NCBI GenBank assembly: GCA_910587945.1
Contig: CAJUNI010000014.1
Coordinates: forward strand, 23,166-37,675
Length of the DNA: 14,510 nt
DNA from: an uncultured Parvibacter sp.
GTDB lineage: Bacteria; Actinomycetota; Coriobacteriia; Coriobacteriales; Eggerthellaceae
Direction: 5' to 3'
The notes below the pieces were generated by a model, which was given only the letters and a program-made list of their open reading frames with translations, was not told the DNA's origin and did no database searches. Position numbers and translations under genes: made by a program. Below are positions 5,290 through 12,558 of this stretch, piece by piece (position 1 is the stretch's first letter; each line of letters begins with the position of its first letter).

Positions 5290-6983
5290 TGAGTGAAGTA
5301 AGCGCTACTAACGGTGCCCAATTGGTGATTCAGGCACCCTGGGGTTTTCGGGCCGAGCCGGAAGAACCCGGCGCAACACCTCTTGCGGTGGGGATTGAAG
5401 GGGATACAATCCTGTGGGTTTGCCCACCGGAAGCGGTGGGAAGTGAGCAAGCTCCCGTGGCTGAAGGAGCGGTTATCGAAACCTACCCTGATGGGTTCCT
5501 CATGCCCGGGTTTCACGACGCCCACCTGCACTACTTCCATAGTGCGCTTTATCACTCGCCCTTGGCTGAACAGTTTCTGGGCAGGAGTGAGGCGGACTGT
5601 GTAGCCCGACTTGCCCCCTTGGCGGCGCGCCGACCTGAGGGCGCGTGGTTACTTACCCAAGGCTGGCGCGAGTATCGCTGGGATCCTCCGGTGCTTCCCA
5701 GTAAAGCGTCATTGGATGCGGCCTATCCTCATCAGCCGGTAGCCATGTATTCGGGAGATGCCCATACGCTGTGGCTCAATAGCTGTGCCTTGGAGCAGCT
5801 GGGCATAACAGCCGATAGCGTGGCGCCTGAGGGAGGCTCCTACGACGTTGACGATCAGGGCGAACTTACAGGCATTGTCCGTGAAGCTGCAGCCATGGCG
5901 TTAATGCCGCGCATTGTGGCGCAATTCTCTCGGGAAGAACTTTTGGAAGCCTATCGTGACTTCGCCACCTTACTCAATCAGCAGGGGGTGACGGCGGTTT
6001 GTGATGTATCGCTCATGGCACTCCCGGGACTCGATTTTGTGCGCGACGATTTGTTTGCCGAACTGGAGCGCCAGGGAGACCTGACGGTTCGAGTATCGCT
6101 TTTTCCTACACTGTTGGAGGAAACAACGCGACTCGATGATCTGCAAGCAACGTTGACTTCGCCGCTTTTGCAAGCGCGCGGCTACAAACAATTCTTTGAT
6201 GGCGTTTCGAGCCAGCATACGGCGTGGCTTCACGAACCCTATAGTAATGCGAATTTTGAGGGAGACTGCGGACGTCCAACCATTGACCCAGAGGCCATGA
6301 CCCAGCTTGTGTTGAAAGCAGCCGAGGAAGGCCATGGCGTGCGTGTTCATGCTATTGGGGATGAAGCGATTCATGGCATTCTTGATGCCTACGAACAGGG
6401 TCGGGCCGTTTATGGCTCACTCGAGCAAGGGGCTCATCCCACCGAGCAACTCACTATTGAACATTTGGAGAATTTTCAGCCGGCGGATCTTGATCGATTG
6501 GCACCACTGGATGTGGTTGCTTCGGTGCAGCCCCGTCATATCACGCTTGACCCCGGCGGTCCCGAGCGCGATTTGGGAGAAGCCCGCGTGCCCTATATGT
6601 GGCCCTTTGCGACATTGCTTGCCAAAGGGGTAATCTTGGCCTTTGGTACCGACTCCCCGGTTACCCAGACTGATCCTTTGCCGGCCGTCTATACCGCCGT
6701 TACGCGCAAAGATGCTGATACTCATCAACCTGAGGGCGGTTGGCTTCCCGCCGAGGCTATTTCGTTAGCCGATGCGTTGCGGGCTTACACGGCCGGAAGC
6801 GCTCAGGCAGCTGGTCGAGCTCAGGACCTGGGGCGCTTGCGTCCGGGGATGAAGGCCGATGTGGTGGTATTCGATCGTAACCTATTTGCGCTGGACCCCG
6901 AGGAACTTCAAGAGGCTCGGGTGGCGGCTACCTATGTAGGAGGTCGTAAGGTCTATGAGGCCCACAACGCGGCTGCGGACTGA
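5289..6983 (+). CDS. YtcJ-like metal-dependent amidohydrolase (amidohydrolase family 3)
   Basis: A 564-residue amidohydrolase-superfamily enzyme of the YtcJ/Amidohydro_3 type, expected to hydrolyse an amide or related C-N bond in the cytoplasm; the substrate is not predictable. Visible metal-site features are DAHLH with H79 and H81, K300 in GYKQFFDG, H354 in VHAIGD, H392 in IEHLENF, and D455 in GTDSP. A beta-sandwich portion is split between the N-terminus (1-75) and the C-terminus, which ends in a typical LGRLRPGMKADVVVFDR strand (514-530). The start at 5289 overlaps the stop of the preceding small gene and has no strong ribosome site of its own, pointing to translational coupling. A 24-residue upstream extension in the same frame is rejected because it lies inside the upstream gene. 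Confidence 0.92.
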   Translation: MSEVSATNGAQLVIQAPWGFRAEPEEPGATPLAVGIEGDTILWVCPPEAVGSEQAPVAEGAVIETYPDGFLMPGFHDAHLHYFHSALYHSPLAEQFLGRSEADCVARLAPLAARRPEGAWLLTQGWREYRWDPPVLPSKASLDAAYPHQPVAMYSGDAHTLWLNSCALEQLGITADSVAPEGGSYDVDDQGELTGIVREAAAMALMPRIVAQFSREELLEAYRDFATLLNQQGVTAVCDVSLMALPGLDFVRDDLFAELERQGDLTVRVSLFPTLLEETTRLDDLQATLTSPLLQARGYKQFFDGVSSQHTAWLHEPYSNANFEGDCGRPTIDPEAMTQLVLKAAEEGHGVRVHAIGDEAIHGILDAYEQGRAVYGSLEQGAHPTEQLTIEHLENFQPADLDRLAPLDVVASVQPRHITLDPGGPERDLGEARVPYMWPFATLLAKGVILAFGTDSPVTQTDPLPAVYTAVTRKDADTHQPEGGWLPAEAISLADALRAYTAGSAQAAGRAQDLGRLRPGMKADVVVFDRNLFALDPEELQEARVAATYVGGRKVYEAHNAAAD

Positions 6984-6992
6984 CGGCTGAGG

Positions 6993-7035
6993 CCGGCGGG
7001 GGCGCCATCGGTCGACAGCCTCCCGCTGCAGCCGG
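6993..7035 (+). terminator. Candidate hairpin terminator after the amidohydrolase gene
   Basis: GCGGGGGC (6996-7003) pairs with GCCTCCCGC (7018-7026) with one bulged T, and CCGGC/GCCGG flank it (6993-6997, 7031-7035). There is no T-run after the stem (AAAAGCGCG), so it may instead be part of the serA leader region. Confidence 0.35.
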
Positions 7036-7045
7036 AAAAGCGCGT

Positions 7046-7071
7046 TATGCTAGCGCGGTAACTATTTACCG
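7046..7071 (+). promoter_or_regulatory. Candidate -10 box and palindromic operator upstream of serA
   Basis: TATGCT (7046-7051) resembles a -10 box, though no good -35 is seen. The predicted start near 7058 falls within the perfect palindrome CGGTAA-CTAT-TTACCG (7056-7071). A dyad at the start site is a plausible repressor site; as RNA it would be a small hairpin in the leader. Confidence 0.35.
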
Positions 7072-7113
7072 TTGCGCCAGCTTTTGGCCGGTGCCCAGCC
7101 CAAAGGGGGCCCT

Positions 7114-8034
7114 ATGTACAAAGTCCACTGCCTCAACAACATTTCTCCTGTTGGTCTTGCGCTCTTGTCAGACAACTATGAGCTCACGGACAACATTGAA
7201 GAAGCTGACGCCATTTTGGTGCGCAGTGCCGACATGCATGAGATGGACATCCCGGCAAATCTGAAAGCAGTGGCTCGCGCGGGCGCAGGCGTGAATAACA
7301 TTCCGCTCGAGAAAATGGCTGAAGCAGGCATTCCGGTTTTCAACACGCCGGGCGCCAATGCAAATGCGGTAAAAGAGCTCACCATTGCCGGCATGTTGCT
7401 GGCGTCGCGCGACATTATCGGTGGCGCTCAGTGGTGCAAAGAGAACGCTCAGGACGAAAACATTGGTAAGAGTGCCGAGAAGGCAAAGAAGCAGTTCGCC
7501 GGCACTGAGATTACCGACAAGACCCTCGGCATCATTGGTCTGGGCGCTATTGGCAAGCTCATGGTTCCTGCCGTGGAGGCATTGGGCATGAAGGTTGTGG
7601 GCTATGACCCCTTCGTCACTCCCGAGCAGGCAGCTGCTATTTCGGAGTCGATGACCTATGTGACCGACTTGAACGACCTCTACGGGGACTCTGATTTTGT
7701 GACCCTGCACGTGCCGGCCACGCCGGAGACCACGGGCATGATCAACGATGAGGCCATTGCTGCCATGAAAGAGGGCGCGGTGGTTCTGAACTTTGCTCGC
7801 GGCACCTTGGTGGATGATGAGGCCATGGCTCGCGGCTTAGCTGAGGGCAAGTTGCGCGCCTATGTAACCGACTTTGCCAACCCGGCTGTTATGGCAATGG
7901 AGGGCGCTATCGTGCTTCCTCACTTGGGCGCCTCCACTGAAGAGGCGGAAGACAATTGCGCCAAGATGGCTGTCGAAGAGATCATGGACTACCTGGAGAC
8001 GGGCACCAAGACGCATTGCGTCAACATGAAGTAG
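7114..8034 (+). CDS. serA: D-3-phosphoglycerate dehydrogenase-like 2-hydroxyacid dehydrogenase, lacking an ACT domain
   Basis: A 306-residue NAD-dependent D-2-hydroxyacid dehydrogenase, most likely 3-phosphoglycerate dehydrogenase, the first step of serine synthesis. Family marks are VARAGAGVNNIPLEKMAEAG (53-72), FNTPGANANAVKELTIAG (76-93), the Rossmann loop GLGAIG (142-147) with D165 after the second strand, catalytic R229 in NFARGTLVDDEA, and H270 in LPHLGAST. The usual DVFxxEP glutamate region reads DFANP here, as I recall for the Firmicutes-type subgroup. Close relatives usually carry a further C-terminal ACT domain of about 80 residues; this protein stops right after the catalytic core. 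The start is set by AAAGGGGG 4 bases before the ATG; a TTG at 7072 is less likely. The 3' end overlaps the opposing activase gene. Confidence 0.87.
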   Translation: MYKVHCLNNISPVGLALLSDNYELTDNIEEADAILVRSADMHEMDIPANLKAVARAGAGVNNIPLEKMAEAGIPVFNTPGANANAVKELTIAGMLLASRDIIGGAQWCKENAQDENIGKSAEKAKKQFAGTEITDKTLGIIGLGAIGKLMVPAVEALGMKVVGYDPFVTPEQAAAISESMTYVTDLNDLYGDSDFVTLHVPATPETTGMINDEAIAAMKEGAVVLNFARGTLVDDEAMARGLAEGKLRAYVTDFANPAVMAMEGAIVLPHLGASTEEAEDNCAKMAVEEIMDYLETGTKTHCVNMK

Positions 8035-11000
8035 CACGAAGGACAGACTCGACAATGAGGCGCACGCGGTTCTCACGATTGAGAGCCGAGGCCTCAGGGT
8101 CGAAATCGAGGACGGTTACGGGCATCAAAGGGAATTGCTCGGCGAATTCGTAATGAGCCCCGCGAGCCCGTACGTGACCTTTCATACAACCGAAGCTTTG
8201 AAGATAGATGACGTGGGCTACCCCTGCTTCTGCAAATTCCTGCAGTGTGTCAAGGTAGCGCACGTCTTCTTGGTAGAGAGCCGTTTCTGCCGGTAACACC
8301 ACGTCACAGCCGAGCCGCTCGATCAGCTCCACAATGCCATCGTTTAAGAAGGGTTCAAAGACCAGAAGGGGATTGCCGATAAGGCCAATCTTGGGTCGTG
8401 ACCCGGGGGTAGTGTTCGCAGGCGAAGAGGGAGTAGGGTGAATCTTCGTGCGCTCCCAAATGAGCGGCGGGCAGGTGCCGCGAATAGCGGTGATCATGGC
8501 GGGGATGGCTTCGTTCAAGCACTTGAAGCAGGCTTCGGGCAAAATGAGAGCTTCGAGGCTGGGATCTTCTTCCAAAAGTCGAAGGGCCCGGGCGGCCATG
8601 ATATTGGCGGTGAAGCAGACATCCTTGATAGTTTGGGCGCGCGCTACGGCCAGGTCCTGGCTGTCTAACGGTTTCTCAAGAAGGCGGCCTGTGTGATGGA
8701 AGGGCGCGTCCTGAGCTGCACTGGTTGGAGCGTCAGCGCTAAGAGACTGATGCGTGGATGGAGCTGAGTCGGCCGCGGGAAGTGCCGGTGCGGCCTGAAC
8801 TGTCTCGGCAAGGGTGCGAAGGCGAATGCGCAGGTGAGCCGTTTCCACCATCTCATCCACTTTGAGGGCCGTAAAAGGACGACCGGCAGCTTCGAGCTGG
8901 GTGCGCACCTCTTCTAAGAGCACGGCATCATAGCCACAGCCAAAGGATTGCAACGCCACAAGGTCAATAGCCGGATGATCGATGACGAACTGCGTTGCCT
9001 TGATGAGACTAGCGGCCGGCTTCCAAAGCACCGTTGCATCGGGGGCGGCCAGAGACGCCAATTGAGACCGTAGGCCGCTGGGGGTCAGCACAGCAAATCC
9101 GAGCTCCGTAAGCATGGCATCGATGGCGTGAGTGAGTTCAGGGTCATTATGGTAGGGGCGCCCAGCCAGGATCACGCCGCGGCGAGAATCTTCCTCGGCA
9201 ATCCAGGCCAGTGCCTGGGCAGTTTGATCCTCAAGAGCGGCCTGATATTGGACCCACTCACTGAGGCCTGCTTGAAGAGCGCGCTCCACTTCGCCTTCTT
9301 GGAGCGGGGTATCGCTCAGGGCACAAAGCTCATGGGAGAACTGCTCGAGCACAGCCTTGTCTTCGGCTCTCTCAGCAATGGATTCTGGTTTGACTGTCGA
9401 GAAGAGCGGAGCCAAAAACGGAATCTGTCCCGTGCGCAGGGGCTCAACACTGTCGACCAGCGCGTAATGGTAATCCCGGGCGACGGGGCAGTGGCTCCCG
9501 CGGCGGGCGCAGGCCATGAAGAGCACAGAGGCCTGTGAATTGATGAGGTCCATCACTTGGACATGAGCGAGCTTCGCCGGATAACAAACCGCCTCAGCAG
9601 GCACCGTTTCCCAGGCCGTGGCCTTAAGAGAGGCCGATGCACTGGTGGCGGGAAGCACGATGCTAAATCCCAACTCCTCCAGGAAGCGATACCAGAAGGG
9701 AAGAGGCTCATAGCTATCCAAGGCACTCAGAAGCCCCAGGCGAATTTCTCCTCGCCGGGCGGGCGCCTCGCTGGCTTTACGTCGCCGATAGGCGGCACGG
9801 AGCGCTTGCTCGAAGGCCACCAGGTTTGGCGGGGTGGCAGCTGTTGGGGATGAAGTTGTGGGTGACTCGGCTGCTGCTTCTGGGGCTTGAAGGCTGGCTT
9901 CGGAGCCGCTAGTGGAGGTGGCATCGTGGGAGATTGTATCGCCGGCTTTGTCTATCGGTTTCACCGGTCCCTGGGCGCCGCGCTCACAGCGATTGCCGCT
10001 GATGAGCTTTCTTCCTTCTCCAAAGTCCAAAATGGATAACGCGCACTGGTTGCCGCAGCCTTCGCAGCGCTTAGTGAGACGCTTGGGCTTTAAGGCCGCT
10101 ACTTCCTCTTTACTCAAAAGGCCACTGCGGCATTGAGCCGGGTCGGCCGTGCGCTGTACCCGATCTCGGGCCACCAGCGCCGCCCCAATGGCCCCCATAA
10201 GATGAGCGCGATCTGGGCGCAACGCTTCCACACCGCAGGTACGTTCAAAGGCGCGCAGAATCGCATCCGATTTGAATGTACCGCCCTGGACCACGATGGC
10301 ATCCCCGAGGGTTTTCAGGCGATCCTGGCCAATAATCCGATACAGCGCATTGGAAACCACCGAATAGGCAACGCCTGCCGCAATGTCTTCCACGGAAGCC
10401 CCCACTTTTTGCGCGTGCTTTACGTGGGAGGACATGAAGACGGTACAGCGGGTGCCTAAGTCTACGGGCGCTGAGCTGGTGAGCGCCGCTTCGGCAAAGG
10501 AAGCACCGCGCTTGTGAAGACTATAGGCCGTACCTTCCACAAACGCACCGCATCCGCTGGAGCAGGCTTCATTAAGAACGGCATCGCTTACGTGGCCGTT
10601 TTTAATCCAGAGCGCCTTCATGTCTTGGCCGCCAATGTCCAACACGAAGCTGACATTGGGACAAAACGCCTGAGCTGCTCGTACGTGGGCAGCTGTTTCG
10701 ACAACGGTGCCATCAACGCCAAAGCCGCTTACCAACATGGTTTCGCCATAGCCGGTAGCTGCCGTTTGCGCAATATAGGGAACCTCTTCTCCGTGAGGTG
10801 CACAGGTAGGCAGGGCGGCATAGAGGTCAAGAATCATCTGGCGAAGGGTTTCGGCAGTTTCGCCTCGGCTCGGGCGATAGTCGTGGTAGAGCAGCTTGCC
10901 TTCATCATCCACAGCGGCCACTTTTACCGTGGTCGAGCCCGCATCAAAGCCTACATAGACCGGTCCGCGTGCGGTAAACAGGGAGCCACTGGGATAGATG

Positions 11001-11938
11001 GCTTTGCGGTGGCGCTCCTGGAACGCTTCCAACTCTTCTTCGTTAGCAAAAAGCGGATCGAGGCGGGGAAGATCATCGTCCAAGATCTGAGTAGGAGCAG
11101 ATTTAAGCATTTCCTCAACCGTTGAGAGCAACACCGGTTGCGCATCCGCAGGAGTGAGAAGAGCAGCTCCCATGGCAGGGAAGAGGTGGGCGTTTTGCGG
11201 TTTGACACCCGCCTTGCGATCGAGGTTGAGCGCACTGCGGAAACGGTTGGTCAGTTCGGGTACATATTCGAAGGGGCCTCCCAAAAAAGCCACGTTGCCA
11301 CGGATGGGGCGTCCACAGGCCAGACCGCCGAGGGTTTGACGTACCACCGCATCAAGAGCGCTCGCTGCAATGTCGGCCTTAGAGGCGCCCGCATTCAGCA
11401 GGGGGCGTACGTCAGTTTGGGCAAACACCGCACAGCGACTGGCAATGGGATAGATACGCTGAGCACCCATAGCCAAATTGCTCATCTTATCGGTGCGAAC
11501 GCCCAGCATAAAGGCGATGGTGTCAATGAAGCCGCCCGTGCCGCCTGCGCAGGTAGCATTCATGCGCTGCTCAAGACCGCCGGTGAGATAGATCACCTTG
11601 GCATCTTCGCCGCCGAGTTCTACCACAACATCGGTATCGGGGAGTTTTTGGCGCACCGCTTCGGTTTCGGCGACCACTTCTTGGACAAAGGGAACTGAGA
11701 GAAGCTCTGCTACCCGGATGCCGGCGGACCCGGTTACGGTCAAGGTTGCTTCAAAATCGCCTTTGCGCCAAACCAGATCATGGATGATGGTTTGCAGCGT
11801 TTCGCGAATGTTGGTGCGATGGCGTTGGTAGGAAGAATGGACGAGGGATCCTTCCTCATCAAGGACCACCACTTTTATCGTTTTTGAGCCGGCGTCTATG
11901 CCGATACGCCAGGGTCTGTCGGGGTTGTGTTGCGTCAT
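8021..11938 (-). CDS. Giant acyl-CoA dehydratase activase-type protein (two BcrAD/BadFG domains, DUF2229 and HgdB-like C-terminus)
   Basis: A 1305-residue protein of the family of 2-hydroxyacyl-CoA dehydratase activases. Domain 1 (about 12-262) has the nucleotide loop GIDAGSKT, ELGGEDAK (107-114), and cluster-type cysteines C130 (CAGGTGGF) and C169 (SRCAVFAQTDV). Domain 2 (328-590) repeats this: GFDAGSTT, DIGGQDMK, C459 (NEACSSGCGAF) and C498 (TRCTVFMSSHV). A cysteine cluster C625, C628, C632, C651 follows. DUF2229 begins near 732 with CYPAKLAH (785-792). Two related SFGC segments appear at 998-1001 and 1248-1251. Known activases use ATP and a bridging 4Fe-4S cluster to pass a low-potential electron to a dehydratase; the role of these fused forms is not settled. 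Ala/Ser/Pro/Thr-rich linkers lie at about 665-705 and 1047-1080. The start has AGGGG 7 bases upstream. No dehydratase gene lies nearby. Confidence 0.9.
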   Translation of the reverse strand: MTQHNPDRPWRIGIDAGSKTIKVVVLDEEGSLVHSSYQRHRTNIRETLQTIIHDLVWRKGDFEATLTVTGSAGIRVAELLSVPFVQEVVAETEAVRQKLPDTDVVVELGGEDAKVIYLTGGLEQRMNATCAGGTGGFIDTIAFMLGVRTDKMSNLAMGAQRIYPIASRCAVFAQTDVRPLLNAGASKADIAASALDAVVRQTLGGLACGRPIRGNVAFLGGPFEYVPELTNRFRSALNLDRKAGVKPQNAHLFPAMGAALLTPADAQPVLLSTVEEMLKSAPTQILDDDLPRLDPLFANEEELEAFQERHRKAIYPSGSLFTARGPVYVGFDAGSTTVKVAAVDDEGKLLYHDYRPSRGETAETLRQMILDLYAALPTCAPHGEEVPYIAQTAATGYGETMLVSGFGVDGTVVETAAHVRAAQAFCPNVSFVLDIGGQDMKALWIKNGHVSDAVLNEACSSGCGAFVEGTAYSLHKRGASFAEAALTSSAPVDLGTRCTVFMSSHVKHAQKVGASVEDIAAGVAYSVVSNALYRIIGQDRLKTLGDAIVVQGGTFKSDAILRAFERTCGVEALRPDRAHLMGAIGAALVARDRVQRTADPAQCRSGLLSKEEVAALKPKRLTKRCEGCGNQCALSILDFGEGRKLISGNRCERGAQGPVKPIDKAGDTISHDATSTSGSEASLQAPEAAAESPTTSSPTAATPPNLVAFEQALRAAYRRRKASEAPARRGEIRLGLLSALDSYEPLPFWYRFLEELGFSIVLPATSASASLKATAWETVPAEAVCYPAKLAHVQVMDLINSQASVLFMACARRGSHCPVARDYHYALVDSVEPLRTGQIPFLAPLFSTVKPESIAERAEDKAVLEQFSHELCALSDTPLQEGEVERALQAGLSEWVQYQAALEDQTAQALAWIAEEDSRRGVILAGRPYHNDPELTHAIDAMLTELGFAVLTPSGLRSQLASLAAPDATVLWKPAASLIKATQFVIDHPAIDLVALQSFGCGYDAVLLEEVRTQLEAAGRPFTALKVDEMVETAHLRIRLRTLAETVQAAPALPAADSAPSTHQSLSADAPTSAAQDAPFHHTGRLLEKPLDSQDLAVARAQTIKDVCFTANIMAARALRLLEEDPSLEALILPEACFKCLNEAIPAMITAIRGTCPPLIWERTKIHPTPSSPANTTPGSRPKIGLIGNPLLVFEPFLNDGIVELIERLGCDVVLPAETALYQEDVRYLDTLQEFAEAGVAHVIYLQSFGCMKGHVRARGAHYEFAEQFPLMPVTVLDFDPEASALNRENRVRLIVESVLRATSC

Positions 11939-12286
11939 AAAATCCCCTCTCTGTGTTTCGACTCCAGTCTAGGGGAATTAATTGTTTTTCCAGATAGATA
12001 ATACAAAATGCAGAAATTGTCGACTAAAGCAACCGCTTGGGCGTCCACGACGCCAATCGTGGTCGTGAAGGCAAAAGGGCGCGAAGGAAACCTCTATACT
12101 GCCTATCCAGAAACAACGTTTGGCGGCAATGGCTGCAAGAGTGTAAGAAGCCCGGGAACTTCTTTGACAAGCCGATACCGCCTAATCAAAAGCTCAAGTC
12201 GCAGGGTGTAGTGAGACACCAACGCGCGGGGCTTGAGGGAAGCGCTGCGAGTCTTCAGTGAGGCTGCAGCGGCGGAGGGACGCATC
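11939..12286. other. Divergent intergenic region between activase and zinc-ribbon genes
   Basis: No supported gene. It holds the activase promoter near 11998 and two small hairpins: CCACGA/TCGTGG (12045-12062) and AAGAAG/CTTCTT (12145-12164). On the plus strand TATACT at 12095-12100 and TTGACA at 12164-12169 are isolated promoter-like hexamers without well-spaced partners. A plus-strand frame from the ATG at 12008 has no ribosome site. Confidence 0.4.
11998..12003 (-). promoter_or_regulatory. Candidate -10 box of the activase gene
   Basis: TGTATTAT on the minus strand provides an extended -10 (TATTAT at 11998-12003), about 60 bp before the activase ATG. The hexamer 17 bp further up (TAGTCG) is not a good -35, but it overlaps GTCGAC (12019-12024 area), a possible operator. 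Confidence 0.35.
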
Positions 12287-12553
12287 GTGTGCTATCGGCC
12301 AGCTGATGTTTCAATTAGTAAGGACACCTGCACGTGCCCTTCTTGTGGCCGTACCATTCAAGCTCTTGGGGGCACCTCTCTCAATCAATGCCCGTTCTGC
12401 CACGAGATTATTACCGTGGAAGAGGGAGATACCTCATCCTGTGCCATTGACGAGGACGCCTCAAACAGCGAATCTGTTATAACAAGCAATACTGAAAAAT
12501 CCCCCGCCTCCTCCTCCGCTCCTTCGGACGAGGAGCGTTGTTTGAAGGAGTAG
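12287..12553 (+). CDS. Small zinc-ribbon protein with acidic tail
   Basis: An 88-residue protein with two paired-cysteine knuckles, C17-x2-C20 (CPSCG) and C35-x2-C38 (CPFC), plus C15, typical of a zinc-ribbon or rubredoxin-like fold. After residue 45 the chain is Ser/Glu/Asp-rich and probably disordered. The GTG at 12287 is chosen because GGAGGG lies 6-7 bases upstream; a TTG at 12233 would add 18 residues without a comparable site. The stop is 5 bp before the radical SAM gene, and the last codons contain that gene's ribosome site (GAAGGAG), so the two are probably translated together. It may act as a partner or regulator of the radical SAM enzyme, but no family is recognised and that role is inference. 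Confidence 0.7.
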   Translation: MCYRPADVSISKDTCTCPSCGRTIQALGGTSLNQCPFCHEIITVEEGDTSSCAIDEDASNSESVITSNTEKSPASSSAPSDEERCLKE

Positions 12554-12558
12554 CTTTC

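Noticed and set aside
10514..11698. Long plus-strand open frames of 203 and 186 residues inside the activase gene
   Set aside because: The minus strand shows the activase motifs through the region; the plus-strand products have no recognisable domain.
12008..12211. A 67-residue frame starting with ATG between the activase and zinc-ribbon genes
   Set aside because: No ribosome site lies upstream, it overlaps the activase promoter region, and its composition is not protein-like.
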